From positions 1 through 45,416 of the forward strand of contig PACX01000018.1 of NCBI GenBank assembly GCA_002702895.1: a stretch of DNA of 45,416 nucleotides. The letters run 5' to 3'. The stretch is from Flavobacteriaceae bacterium (GTDB lineage: Bacteria > Bacteroidota > Bacteroidia > Flavobacteriales > Flavobacteriaceae). Position numbers and translations under genes: made by a program. This document shows positions 25,913-36,100 of the stretch, piece by piece. Below the pieces are notes generated by a model that searched no databases, was not told the DNA's origin, and was given only the letters and a program-made list of their open reading frames with translations. How positions within the stretch are numbered: the stretch's first letter is position 1; every line of letters starts with the position of its first letter.

Positions 25913-27244
25913 TTAAAAAATATCTTTTGGAAATACAACAATACTTTCCTGATTGTTATTTCCAACACTAGATATTCCAAATAAATAATTGTCTATTACA
26001 ATTCCTTTCAAAGTATGACTATCTACATTACCAACATACTTACTATTATCCCAATACGGAGAAGTTGTTTGTCTCCAATAAATTTTGTAACCTTTTATAT
26101 TTAAATCTTCTGATTTTTTCCATTTTAAAGTTGTTGATGGTTTAACTACACCTCCGATTTTTACATTTTTTGGTTCCGGTGGACTCCAGCCTAAACTTGC
26201 TAAATTAATTGCATTAACAGCGGTAAGTTTTTTAGCGTAATTAAAATTCACACCTGAAATTATATCTCCATAGCTAATACCATTCTCAAATCTAATATCT
26301 TGGTGTTGTCTATTATAATTTTCATGAGCTTCCATTATTCTGACTCCGGCATACCCTAAATCATTAAATGGTTTATGATGTCCGCCTCTTCCAAATCTAT
26401 CTAGCCTATAAATTAGCATAGGATTCATATTAGGCATAAATTTTAAAACATTTTTATGAATATATCTGGCTAATTGTCTTGAATTTCCATCAATTTCACC
26501 TCCATAAAATCTTCTTCTTTTAGCAGAAACTTCAGATTCATTTCCAGGTGTTGCTTCGGAAAAAATTCTAAAACTTATATTATCAATTATACCATCAACA
26601 CCTTCAATATTTCCAATCATATCGTTATTTAAAACTCCAATAATTTCCCAGTCATTTTTTTTGGTATAATTAGCAAATCCTGCTCCTCCATACAAACCTT
26701 GTTCTTCTCCGGATAAACCGGCGTATATGATGCTATTATCAAATTCATAATTGCTTAGAACTTTTGCTGCTTCAATAACACCAGCCATTCCAGAAGCATT
26801 ATCATTAGCACCTGGAGATGGTGAGATGAAATCGTTAGGATCACTAACTCTACTATCAATATCACCACTCATAATTACATATCTATTTGGGTATTTTTTC
26901 CCTCTTTGAATAGCAATGACATTATTTATCCAAACATCTTTAACTAACCTTCTTTTGTTTTTTTTAAAGAAGTTTTTTTGATAAAAAACTTCTAAACAAT
27001 TATTGCAATCTTTAGAAATTTTTTCAAAACTTTTCTTAATCCATCTTCTTGCCGCACCAATGCCAGTTTTAATTGAGACTGTATCACTGAGTGTGTGCCT
27101 AGTTCCAAATGAAACCAGCTTAGTTATGTTGTTTTCTATTCTTTTTTCTGAGACTTTTTCAATAATATCATAAAAATCTTTATCATTTTGCGAGAAGCAC
27201 AGGGAAGTGATAAAAAAAATAGGTATGAATTTTAAATATTTCAT
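25913..27244 (-). CDS. Exported M28-family metallopeptidase
   Basis: A 443-residue protein with a signal peptide (MKYLKFIPIFFITSLCFSQ) and an M28 zinc-peptidase domain: SPGANDNASGMAG with metal ligand Asp148, GLSGEEQGLYGG with Glu180/Glu181, LNNDMIGN with Asp208, and RGGHHKPF with a metal His. The first ligand, normally His in an HxD motif, is replaced: the sequence is SGDIDSR (Asp128). The C-terminus (about 350-443, PEPKNVKIGGVVKPSTTLKW onward) looks like a fibronectin type III module. The longer frame starting at 27283 overlaps fadE and lacks a clean signal, so the ATG at 27244 is used. It lies 29 bases after fadE and may be read through from the fad operon. Confidence 0.88.
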   Translation of the reverse strand: MKYLKFIPIFFITSLCFSQNDKDFYDIIEKVSEKRIENNITKLVSFGTRHTLSDTVSIKTGIGAARRWIKKSFEKISKDCNNCLEVFYQKNFFKKNKRRLVKDVWINNVIAIQRGKKYPNRYVIMSGDIDSRVSDPNDFISPSPGANDNASGMAGVIEAAKVLSNYEFDNSIIYAGLSGEEQGLYGGAGFANYTKKNDWEIIGVLNNDMIGNIEGVDGIIDNISFRIFSEATPGNESEVSAKRRRFYGGEIDGNSRQLARYIHKNVLKFMPNMNPMLIYRLDRFGRGGHHKPFNDLGYAGVRIMEAHENYNRQHQDIRFENGISYGDIISGVNFNYAKKLTAVNAINLASLGWSPPEPKNVKIGGVVKPSTTLKWKKSEDLNIKGYKIYWRQTTSPYWDNSKYVGNVDSHTLKGIVIDNYLFGISSVGNNNQESIVVFPKDIF

Positions 27245-27273
27245 ACCTAAATTTAGTCTAAAAAAATAAAATT

Positions 27274-29070
27274 TTAAAAACAATATTTGTTTTCTTCCTT
27301 TAATTTTTCAGCAATTATATTTCTTAGATCCATAATATTAGGAAAATCATAATATTTAGTGAATCTTTTAAGTCCCATCAATAAACCTTTTTGTTCATCA
27401 CCTTCACTAAATGAAATAATTGTTTCTTTACCTTTAGACTGGATTATATCAACTGCTTGATATAAATATAATTGAGACATTGCAATTTGTTCTTTTTGCT
27501 TCTCTTTTCCATATCTATTACAGTTTTTTTCAGTTCGTAAAATAGCAGATTCAGCCATGTAAATTTCAATCATTATATCTGATACAGCTAAAAGTACCTG
27601 CTGATGTTTTTCAAGTTCTTCTCCAAATTTCTTAATACCAGCTCCAGCTAACATTAAAAATACTTTTTTAAGATTTTTAATTATTATTTTTTCTTGAGCA
27701 AACAATTCTGAAATATCAGGAATTTCAAAAGATGGAATTCCAGTTAATTCTTCTCCAACTTGTGTTGCTGGCGTGATAAAATCAAAATGTCCTTTCATTG
27801 CTTTTTTAATTAGCATTCCAACACATAGCATTCTATTTATTTCATTTGTACCCTCATAAATTCTAGCAATCCTAGCATCTCGCCATGCTGATTCCATTGG
27901 AGTTTCAGCTGAAAATCCCATACCTCCAAATATTTGAATTCCCTCATCAGTTGCGTTTTGACAATCTTCAGAAACTGCTACTTTTAATATTGAACATTCA
28001 ATAACATATTCTTCTACACCCTTTAATTCAGCTTCTTGAAAAGAATTGCCACTATCATGACGAATTTTAATTCTATTCTCTATATCTTTTGCAGCTCTAT
28101 AACATGCAGACTCTCCAACATAACTATCAGTTGCCATTTGTGCAACTTTTTGTCTAATTGCCTCAAAGTCTATAATTTTAGTTTTAAATTGTTCCCTTTC
28201 AGTTGCATATTGAACTCCAAGACTAGTAACTCTTTTAAGTGCATCCAGACAAGCTGCGGCAAGTTTAATTCTTCCAACATTTAAAGAATTCATAGCAATT
28301 TTAAATCCATTTCCTCTTTCAGATAATATATTCTCTACAGGAACTTTTGTATTATTAAAAAATACTTGTCTAGTTGAGGATGAATGAATACCTAATTTAT
28401 TTTCTTCTTCACCTAAAGAAATTCCATTGTCAGGTTCATTAGGAACAATAAAACCAGTAATATTTTTATCATCATCAATTCTAGCAAAAACTATAAAAAC
28501 ATTAGCAAAACCAGCATTTGAAATCCAGATTTTTTGTCCTGAAATTTTATAATGGGTTCCATCTTCTGAAAGAACAGCTTTTGTTTTACCACTATTTGCA
28601 TCCGAACCTGCTGAAGGTTCAGTTAGGCAGTATGAGCCAAAATGTTCACCAGAAGCAAGTTTTGGAACGTATTTTTTCTTTTGTTCATCATTACCATATA
28701 AAACAATTGGCATTGTACCAATTCCAGTGTGTGCTCCAAATGCAGTCGATAATGATCCAGTACATCCAGAAATATATTCACAAACTAGCATAGTTGATAC
28801 AAAACCCATTCCTAATCCCCCATATTCTTCAGGGACAGCAATTCCTAGAAATCCTAATTCACCAGCTTTTCGCATTACTTCCTCTGTTAATTTATAATCT
28901 TTCTTTTCAAACCTTTCCTTATGTGGCCATACTTCTTTATCAATAAAGTCAATTACAGCTTGCTTCATCATTTTTTGTTCCTCAGAAAAATCTTCTGGTG
29001 TAAAAATGTTTTCAGGACTTGTTTCTTTAATAATAAATTCTCCGCCTCTTGTAATATTTGATTCTTCCAT
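27274..29070 (-). CDS. fadE: Acyl-CoA dehydrogenase
   Basis: A 598-residue flavoprotein catalysing the first step of fatty acid beta-oxidation, acyl-CoA to trans-2-enoyl-CoA. The N-terminal part has GFLGIAVPEEYGG and CLTEPSAGSDANSG, the FAD-binding region. The C-terminal helical domain has QIFGGMGFSAETPMESAWRD and RIYEGTNEINRML, where the Glu acts as base in this class. An extra roughly 200-residue C-terminal domain makes it the long form, like Bacillus subtilis FadE and VLCAD. It follows fadA by 4 bases; together with fadN they form a fadN-fadA-fadE operon. Confidence 0.95.
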   Translation of the reverse strand: MEESNITRGGEFIIKETSPENIFTPEDFSEEQKMMKQAVIDFIDKEVWPHKERFEKKDYKLTEEVMRKAGELGFLGIAVPEEYGGLGMGFVSTMLVCEYISGCTGSLSTAFGAHTGIGTMPIVLYGNDEQKKKYVPKLASGEHFGSYCLTEPSAGSDANSGKTKAVLSEDGTHYKISGQKIWISNAGFANVFIVFARIDDDKNITGFIVPNEPDNGISLGEEENKLGIHSSSTRQVFFNNTKVPVENILSERGNGFKIAMNSLNVGRIKLAAACLDALKRVTSLGVQYATEREQFKTKIIDFEAIRQKVAQMATDSYVGESACYRAAKDIENRIKIRHDSGNSFQEAELKGVEEYVIECSILKVAVSEDCQNATDEGIQIFGGMGFSAETPMESAWRDARIARIYEGTNEINRMLCVGMLIKKAMKGHFDFITPATQVGEELTGIPSFEIPDISELFAQEKIIIKNLKKVFLMLAGAGIKKFGEELEKHQQVLLAVSDIMIEIYMAESAILRTEKNCNRYGKEKQKEQIAMSQLYLYQAVDIIQSKGKETIISFSEGDEQKGLLMGLKRFTKYYDFPNIMDLRNIIAEKLKEENKYCF

Positions 29071-29074
29071 TTTT

Positions 29075-30259
29075 TTAATTTAAAAATTCATAAATTCCTG
29101 CAGCTCCTTGTCCAGTTCCAACACACATGGTAACCATACCATATTTTGATTTTTTCAACCTCATTTCATTAAAAAGTTGCACTGATAATTTTGCTCCGGA
29201 GCAACCTAATGGATGACCAAGTGCAATTGCTCCTCCGTTAACATTAATTACTTCATCATTTAATTTTAATTCTCTAATAACCGCCAATGACTGAGATGCA
29301 AATGCTTCATTTAGTTCAATAAGATTAATATCATTTATTTTCATTTGAGCTTGTTTAAGAACTTTAGGTATAGCTTTAATAGGTCCAATTCCCATTATTT
29401 TCGGAGGAACACCAGCTACTGCATAATTTACTAACCTTGCAATTGGTTCAATATTTAATTCTTTAACCATTTTCCCACTCATTATAATCACAAATGCTGC
29501 ACCATCACTCATTTGGGATGAATTACCTGCTGTAACACTACCATTCATTCTAAAAACAGGCCTTAATTTATTTAGCACTTTTATATTGGTATCTTTTCTT
29601 GGACCTTCATCAGTGTCAACAGTATAAGCTCTTGAAGATTTTTTTCCATTACTGTCCAAGTATGTTTCTTCAACTTTTATTGGAACAATTTGTGATTTAA
29701 ATTTTCCATTTGAAATTGCATCAACAGCCTTTAAGTGTGAATTTAAAGCAAATTCATCTTGATCATCTCTATTAATATTAAACTGTTGGGCCACTTCCTC
29801 AGCAGTAAGTCCCATTCCCCAGTAATAATCTTCTTTTCCTTGTTTAGCAATTGCATAATCTGGAACTGGTTTATATCCACCCATAGGTATAAAGCTCATG
29901 CTTTCTACTCCGCCTGCTATTATGCATTCTGCCATTCCAGATTTAATTTTGGCAGAAGCCATTGCTATAGTTTCTAGTCCTGAGGCACAATATCTATTAA
30001 CAGTTACACCGGGAACATCTTCAACTTTTAATCCCATTAATGAAATAACTCTTCCGATATTTAAACCCTGTTCGGCTTCAGGTGTTGCATTACCAACAAT
30101 AACGTCATCAATTCTTTTTTTATCGAGATCTGGTATTTGATTTACCATATAATTTATGGTCTCTGAAGCAAGCTCATCAGGTCTTTTAAATTTAAACAAT
30201 CCCTTTGGAGCTTTTCCAACAGCAGTTCGATATGCTTTAACTATATATGCTTCTTTCAT
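29075..30259 (-). CDS. fadA: Acetyl-CoA acyltransferase (3-ketoacyl-CoA thiolase)
   Basis: FadA performs the thiolytic step of beta-oxidation, releasing acetyl-CoA. The 394-residue thiolase has the acyl-accepting Cys91 in VNRYCASGLETIAMA, the NEAFASQ motif, GGAIALGHPLGCSGA with the catalytic His, and the C-terminal CVGTGQGAAGIYEF with the second Cys. All catalytic motifs are intact. It begins 3 bases after fadN and ends 4 bases before fadE. Confidence 0.96.
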   Translation of the reverse strand: MKEAYIVKAYRTAVGKAPKGLFKFKRPDELASETINYMVNQIPDLDKKRIDDVIVGNATPEAEQGLNIGRVISLMGLKVEDVPGVTVNRYCASGLETIAMASAKIKSGMAECIIAGGVESMSFIPMGGYKPVPDYAIAKQGKEDYYWGMGLTAEEVAQQFNINRDDQDEFALNSHLKAVDAISNGKFKSQIVPIKVEETYLDSNGKKSSRAYTVDTDEGPRKDTNIKVLNKLRPVFRMNGSVTAGNSSQMSDGAAFVIIMSGKMVKELNIEPIARLVNYAVAGVPPKIMGIGPIKAIPKVLKQAQMKINDINLIELNEAFASQSLAVIRELKLNDEVINVNGGAIALGHPLGCSGAKLSVQLFNEMRLKKSKYGMVTMCVGTGQGAAGIYEFLN

Positions 30260-30262
30260 GAT

Positions 30263-32668
30263 TTAATTTCTTAATGGTTTTCCTGTTTTTAATATATACT
30301 GAATTCTTTCTAGTGTTTTTCTCTCTGAACATAATGAAAGAAATGCTTCCCTTTCTAAGTCAAGTAAATATTGTTCATCAACTAAAGTAGCCTGTGATAA
30401 ATCTCCACCACTTATTACATATGCAATTTTATTAGCAATTTTTTGGTCATGTTCCGAAATATATCCACCTGCTTTCATTGTATCACTTCCAACCATAAAC
30501 ATTCCCAAGGCTTGTTTACCTAATACTTTAATATTTTTTTCTTTAAATGGAGGTAAATATCCATAGTCTGACATCAAAATTGCCTGTTTTTTTGCAATAG
30601 AAATTTGATGATTCTTATTCATTACAATTGAATCATTATTTGGTTGGAGGTAACCTAAGTCTATTGCTTCATAGGCGGATGTAGAAGTTTTTGCCATTCC
30701 AATATTTAAAAAATATTCTTGAAGAATATTGAGTTCAACATCATTTTTGCTAAACTTTTTAGATGCCCTTAAAGCCATTTCTTTACACCCACCACCTCCT
30801 GGAATTAAACCAGCACCGACTTCAACTAAACCTATATAGCTTTCACTGTAAACAACTGCTTTGTCAGAATGCATTGTAACCTCACAGCCTCCTCCTAAAG
30901 TTAAACCATGGGGAGCTGCTATTACAGGTATATTAGAATATCTTAATTTCATCATACTATCTTGAAAAAATTTAATAGCAATATTTATTTCATCATATTC
31001 TTGTTCGGCTGATGCCATGAAAATTGCACCTAAATTAGCTCCTGCCGAAAAGTGAGAACCCTCATTTCCAATAACAATTCCTTTATAATTCTTTTCAGCT
31101 AGATCTACTGCTTTATTGATGCCCATAAGAACTCCCTGACCAAGAGTATTCATTTTAGTTCTAAATTCTAGGTTGATAATTTCATCGCCAATATCTTTTA
31201 TTACGGAATCAGAATTTTCCCACACAATAGAGCTTTTATTTATGTTTTTTAGAATTATTAATGAATCTTGACCTGGTTTTAAAATAAATGATTTAGTATT
31301 TAAATCGTAATAATGTATTTTCATATTTTCTACTTTATAGAAATTATCAACATTATTTTTTATCATTTCAGAAATCCATTTAGCAGGTTTATATCCTAAT
31401 GATTCCATTATTTCAACCCCTTTTTTTATACCAATTGAATCCCAAATTTGAAAAGGACCATTTTTCCATCCAAAGCCTGCTCTTAATGCATCATCAATTC
31501 TGTACAATTCATTTGAAATTTTAGGAATTCTATTTTGAATATATGAAAACATGGTTCCAAAATTAAATCTATAAAAATCTCCTGCTTTATCTTTTCCCTC
31601 AAGTAATACTGAAAACCTATCAATAACGTTATTTATTTTTCTAGCATCATTAATTGTTTCGAATGACACTTTTTTTACTGGCGAATATTCAAGAGTTTTA
31701 AGATTAAGCGATAAAATAGTAGATTTTCCATTTTCATCTTTAATTCTCTTATAAAAACCACCATTAGTTTTAGATCCTAACCAATTGTTTTCTAACATTT
31801 TGTAGATGTATTTGGGTAATTTAAAAGTATCCCTAAACTCATCATTTGGGCAATTTTCATATATACCTGTTGCTACATTAACAGTTGTATCTAATCCAAC
31901 TATATCACTTGTTCTGAAAGTTGCAGATTTTGGGCTGCCAATGATTTGTCCTGTTAATTTATCAATTTCTTCAATTGATAAATCTAATTTTTCTACATTA
32001 TTTAAAATATTTACCATTCCAAAAGTTCCAATTCTATTTCCAATAAATCCCGGTGTATCTTTAGCTAAAACAGAATCTTTACCTAAGTATCTTTCACCAA
32101 AATCATTTAAGAAATCAATTATTTCAGGATTGCAATCAGGACCAGGAATAATTTCAAATAATTTTAAATAACGAGGTGGATTAAAAAAATGAGTTACCGC
32201 AAAATTACTTTTAAAATCTTCAGATCTTCCTTCATTCATTTGTTTAATTGGAATACCAGAAGTATTTGAAGTTACAAGAGTTCCTTTGGTTCTGTATTTT
32301 TCGATTTGTTCAAATACAATTTGTTTGATATTTAATTTCTCTGTAACCACTTCAATTATCCAATCTGATTTACTTATTTTGTTAATGTCATCAGTTAGAT
32401 TTCCTAAAGTTATTCTTTTAGCAAAATCCTTATGATAGAGTGGGGCAGGTTTAGATTTTATACACCTTTGAAACATTTCAGTTACAATTCTGTTTTTTAC
32501 TAATTTGTCTTCTAAAGAAAGACCAAGTTTTTTTTCAGCTTCATCTAATTGATTAGGTGCAATATCTAATAAAAGAACTTTTATTCCAATATTTGCAAAA
32601 TGACATGCAATTCCAGACCCCATAACTCCAGACCCAATCACTGCAACGCTATTAATTTTTCTGTTCAT
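30263..32668 (-). CDS. fadN: 3-hydroxyacyl-CoA dehydrogenase/enoyl-CoA hydratase fusion
   Basis: An 801-residue bifunctional beta-oxidation enzyme. Domain order is dehydrogenase first: a Rossmann NAD-binding fold (VAVIGSGVMGSGIACHFANI, residues 8-27), the dehydrogenase C-terminal domains (about 190-420), then an enoyl-CoA hydratase at about 480-700 (GSHFSAGANLG and APHGLTLGGGCEVTMHSDKA). This is the FadN order of Bacillus subtilis, the reverse of E. coli FadB. It hydrates enoyl-CoA and oxidises the 3-hydroxyacyl-CoA. The fadN-fadA-fadE order also matches Bacillus. It is 20 bases downstream of a marR gene. Confidence 0.94.
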   Translation of the reverse strand: MNRKINSVAVIGSGVMGSGIACHFANIGIKVLLLDIAPNQLDEAEKKLGLSLEDKLVKNRIVTEMFQRCIKSKPAPLYHKDFAKRITLGNLTDDINKISKSDWIIEVVTEKLNIKQIVFEQIEKYRTKGTLVTSNTSGIPIKQMNEGRSEDFKSNFAVTHFFNPPRYLKLFEIIPGPDCNPEIIDFLNDFGERYLGKDSVLAKDTPGFIGNRIGTFGMVNILNNVEKLDLSIEEIDKLTGQIIGSPKSATFRTSDIVGLDTTVNVATGIYENCPNDEFRDTFKLPKYIYKMLENNWLGSKTNGGFYKRIKDENGKSTILSLNLKTLEYSPVKKVSFETINDARKINNVIDRFSVLLEGKDKAGDFYRFNFGTMFSYIQNRIPKISNELYRIDDALRAGFGWKNGPFQIWDSIGIKKGVEIMESLGYKPAKWISEMIKNNVDNFYKVENMKIHYYDLNTKSFILKPGQDSLIILKNINKSSIVWENSDSVIKDIGDEIINLEFRTKMNTLGQGVLMGINKAVDLAEKNYKGIVIGNEGSHFSAGANLGAIFMASAEQEYDEINIAIKFFQDSMMKLRYSNIPVIAAPHGLTLGGGCEVTMHSDKAVVYSESYIGLVEVGAGLIPGGGGCKEMALRASKKFSKNDVELNILQEYFLNIGMAKTSTSAYEAIDLGYLQPNNDSIVMNKNHQISIAKKQAILMSDYGYLPPFKEKNIKVLGKQALGMFMVGSDTMKAGGYISEHDQKIANKIAYVISGGDLSQATLVDEQYLLDLEREAFLSLCSERKTLERIQYILKTGKPLRN

Positions 32669-32688
32669 TTTTCTATTTAAATTATAAA

Positions 32689-33129
32689 TTAAAAACTGAA
32701 TATGTTTTTTTTATTCTTAATTAATTCGTTTATTTTTTCAATCGTATTGTGAAAATTTTCTAATGATTTATCTCCAATTTCATTTTTAATTGCTTGATTA
32801 AATTTTAAAACAGCAACTCTAGACGCATCTCTATTTATTTTGCCTTTTTCAGTCAAATATATAAGAACACTTCTGCCATCATCTGGATTAGGTTTTCTTT
32901 TAATTAAATTTTTTTCTTCTAAAGATTTAAGAGTTCTAGAAAGACTAGTTGCTTCCATACCCATTTTAGGGCCCAAGGAAGTGGAGGGAGTTCCTTTTCT
33001 TGGATCAATACTCAACAAAGCAAAACCAGCTGCCATTGAAGAATTATATTTAGATGCCTCTTCATTATACATTTTTGCTATAGCTTGCCAAGTAGATCTT
33101 AACACATGGTCAATAGTCTTTTTTTTCAT
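32689..33129 (-). CDS. MarR-family transcriptional regulator, probably of the fad operon
   Basis: A 146-residue winged-helix regulator. The recognition region is TSLGPKMGMEATSLSRTLKS, followed by LEEKNLIKRKPNPDDGRSVL, the wing with the usual D-D-x-R motif. MarR proteins act as dimers on palindromic operators and respond to small ligands. It is the first gene of marR-fadN-fadA-fadE, so a role as an autoregulated, ligand-released repressor of beta-oxidation is plausible (acyl-CoA or fatty acid as signal is a guess). The ATG at 33129 is preferred over a TTG one codon upstream. A perfect 12-bp palindrome lies 34 bases upstream. Confidence 0.93.
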   Translation of the reverse strand: MKKKTIDHVLRSTWQAIAKMYNEEASKYNSSMAAGFALLSIDPRKGTPSTSLGPKMGMEATSLSRTLKSLEEKNLIKRKPNPDDGRSVLIYLTEKGKINRDASRVAVLKFNQAIKNEIGDKSLENFHNTIEKINELIKNKKNIFSF

Positions 33130-33143
33130 CAAAAAGTTTATAA

Positions 33144-33151
33144 CAAATTTA
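33144..33151 (-). promoter_or_regulatory. Likely -7 box of the marR-fad promoter
   Basis: The minus strand reads TAAATTTG here, a match to TAnnTTTG, 14 bases before the marR ATG at 33129. The expected -33 position falls at about 33171-33174, inside the palindrome described next. Confidence 0.55.
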
Positions 33152-33159
33152 AAAAAAAA

Positions 33160-33177
33160 TACTATGCGCGCATAATA
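33160..33177. promoter_or_regulatory. Palindromic operator candidate upstream of marR
   Basis: TATGCGCGCATA at 33163-33174 is a perfect 12-bp palindrome and extends to 18 bp with one mismatched pair (33160-33177). Its GCGCGC core is striking in this A+T-rich DNA. It lies in the 60-base gap between the purL stop and marR, about 8 bases upstream of the -7 box, where a bound MarR dimer would cover the -33 region. Function is inferred from position and symmetry. Confidence 0.6.
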
Positions 33178-33192
33178 TATTATTAAAATTTT

Positions 33193-36100
33193 TTATGAAT
33201 TTTTTTCTAACCAAGTTTTAGCATTTTGAAAAGCTAAAACCCAAGGAGAAATTTCATCATTTCTATTTTTTGGGTAATATGGCCAATTCCAAGGGAAGGT
33301 TGATCTTTCCAAATGTGGCATCATTGCAATATGTCTTCCATCTTTATTACTTATAATTGCAGTGTTATAATTTGACCCATTTGGATTTGCTGGATAGTCT
33401 TCATAACCATATTTTCCTACAATGTTATATTTACTTTCATTATAAGGTAAAATAAATTTTCCCTCACCATGGGCTGACCAAATACCTAATTTAGATTCTG
33501 ACAAATTTTTAAACATTACAGAATTATTTTTTTCAATTTCAACTGAAGTGAAGATACATTCAAATTTATTTGAATCGTTATGAACCATTTTTGGTTTTTT
33601 GTTATGTTCAGGGTGTAAAAGTCCTAATTCTATAAAGAGTTGACAACCATTACACACCCCTAAAGAAAGAGTATCTTTTCTTTTATAAAAATTCATTAAA
33701 CTATTTTTAGCTTTATTATTATAAATAAATGAACCTGCCCAACCTTTAGCTGAACCTAAAACATCGGAGTTAGAAAAACCACCTACAGCAACAATAAATT
33801 GAATATTTTCTAAATTTTCTCTTCCTGAAATCAAATCTGTCATATGAATATCTTTTACTTCAAAACCTACTAAACTCATAGCATAAGCCATTTCTCTTTC
33901 TGAATTACTCCCTTTTTCCCTAATAACTGCTGCTTTAATTCTTTTATTATTTACTTTTTTTAGTTTTCCATTGAAATTCATTGGAAATTTGAACTTTAGA
34001 GGTTGTTTTTTAAAATTATCAAATCTTTCTTTTGCTTTTATTTTTCCACTTTGTTCAAGATCTAATAAATAGGAAGTTTTATACCAAATATCTCTGTATT
34101 TATCAATATTAAAATTATATAATGCTTTTTCTTTAATTATACTTAATACACCACTATTATTTACTTTACCTAATTTTTGAAAAGTAATTTTTTTTGAATC
34201 AAGTTCTTTTTCAATTCTTCTATTTCCTTGAAAAACAACTCCAATATTCTCACTAAATAATAATTTTATAATGTCATTTTCATTAAAAAAGGATAAATCT
34301 ATTTCTGCACCAATCTTATTTTCTGGAAAACACATTTCAAGTAATGTAGTTATTAAACCTCCCGAACTAATATCATGCCCTGACGATATCATTCCTTTTT
34401 TAATTAGATCTTGTAATCCATTAAAAACTCGTTTGAAATATTCCCCATTTATTATATCTGATGCTTCAGATCCAATTTTTCCTAATGTTTGAGCAAATGC
34501 TGAACCACCAAGTTTATAGTCCATTTTTGAAAAGTCAACATAATAAATAAAATCTTCATTATTAATGAATACTGGTTCAATCACTTTATTAATATCATTA
34601 CAATTAGCTGCTGCGGAAATGATAACTGTTCCAGGAGATACAACTTCTTTATCTTTATATTTTTGTTTCATTGATAGAGAATCTTTTCCAGTTGGAATAT
34701 TAATTCCTAATTCAATTGCAAAATTTGAACATGCCTCCACGGCTTCATAAAGTCTCGCATCTTCACCAGGATTATTACATGGCCACATCCAATTTGCAGA
34801 AAGAGTAACTGATTTTATGCTTTTTTCTAGTGGAGCCCAAATAATATTAGTTAATGCCTTTCCAACAGCATTTCTAGATCCAGCACCGGGGTCAATTAAT
34901 GCCACTAATGGAGAATGACCAATTGATGTAGCAACCCCATTCATTCCTAAGTAATCTAAAGCCATAACTCCACAATTATTAAGAGGAAGTTGCAAAGATC
35001 CAGTACATTGTTGTTTAGCAACCTTTCCAGTTACACATCTATCTACTTTATTGGTTAACCAATCTTTACAAGCAACTGATTCTAAACTTAAAACATTAGT
35101 CAAATATTCTTTTAATTTATGTTCCTGGTAGTTAAGTTCTGAAAAATTAGTTTTTATCTTAAAATCCTTCATTATGGTTTGAGGAGAATTTCCAAAAAAG
35201 TCAGATAAAGAAAGGTTTATTGGAGATTTTTTTAATGAACCAGAATGTATAATAAAGTTTTTGTCATTTTTTACTTTACCAACTTTATAGCATGGTGCTT
35301 TTTCTCTATCGGCAATTTTTTTTAAAGTACTGTAATTTTTTTCTGATATAATAAGGCCCATCCTTTCTTGGGATTCATTTCCAATTATTTCTTTAAAAGA
35401 AAGGGTATTATCACCAATTGGAAGACAGTCTAAATCTATAACTCCTCCTGTTTCTTCAACAAGTTCTGAAAGACAATTTAGATGTCCTCCAGCTCCATGA
35501 TCATGAATAGAAATAATTGAATTTTTCTTAGATTCTACAAAAGCTCTAATAGTATTTGCAACTCTTTTTTGCATTTCAGGATTTGACCTCTGAACTGCAT
35601 TTAGTTCTATTCCAGAGCTATATTTACCAGTTTCTGTTGAAGAAACTGCTGCTCCACCCATGCCAATCCTATAATTGTCTCCTCCTAAAACTACAATAAT
35701 GTCATTTTCATTTGGAATATCTTTTAAACTTTGATCCTTTTTTCCAAAACCAATTCCACCAGCGAGCATAATAACTTTATCATATCCTAGATTTAAATTA
35801 TTAGAGTTATGCTCAAATGTAAAAACTGATCCTGAAATTAATGGTTGCCCAAATTTATTTCCAAAATCAGAAGCTCCATTAGAAGCTTTAATTAATATAT
35901 CTAATGGAGTTTGATAAAGCCATTTTCTAGCATTATTTACCCAAGATCTTTTGTTATCTATTCTTGGGTAAGATGTCATATAGACAGCAGTACCTGCAAG
36001 TGGAAGAGATCCTTTTCCACCTGCTAATCTATCTCTAATTTCTCCACCTGATCCTGTCGCTGCACCATTAAAAGGTTCTACAGTAGTTGGAAAGTTATGA

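Noticed and set aside
28036-30140. Plus-strand open frames opposite fadE and fadA
   Set aside because: They mirror intact enzyme genes in the antisense direction, and their translations show no family features.
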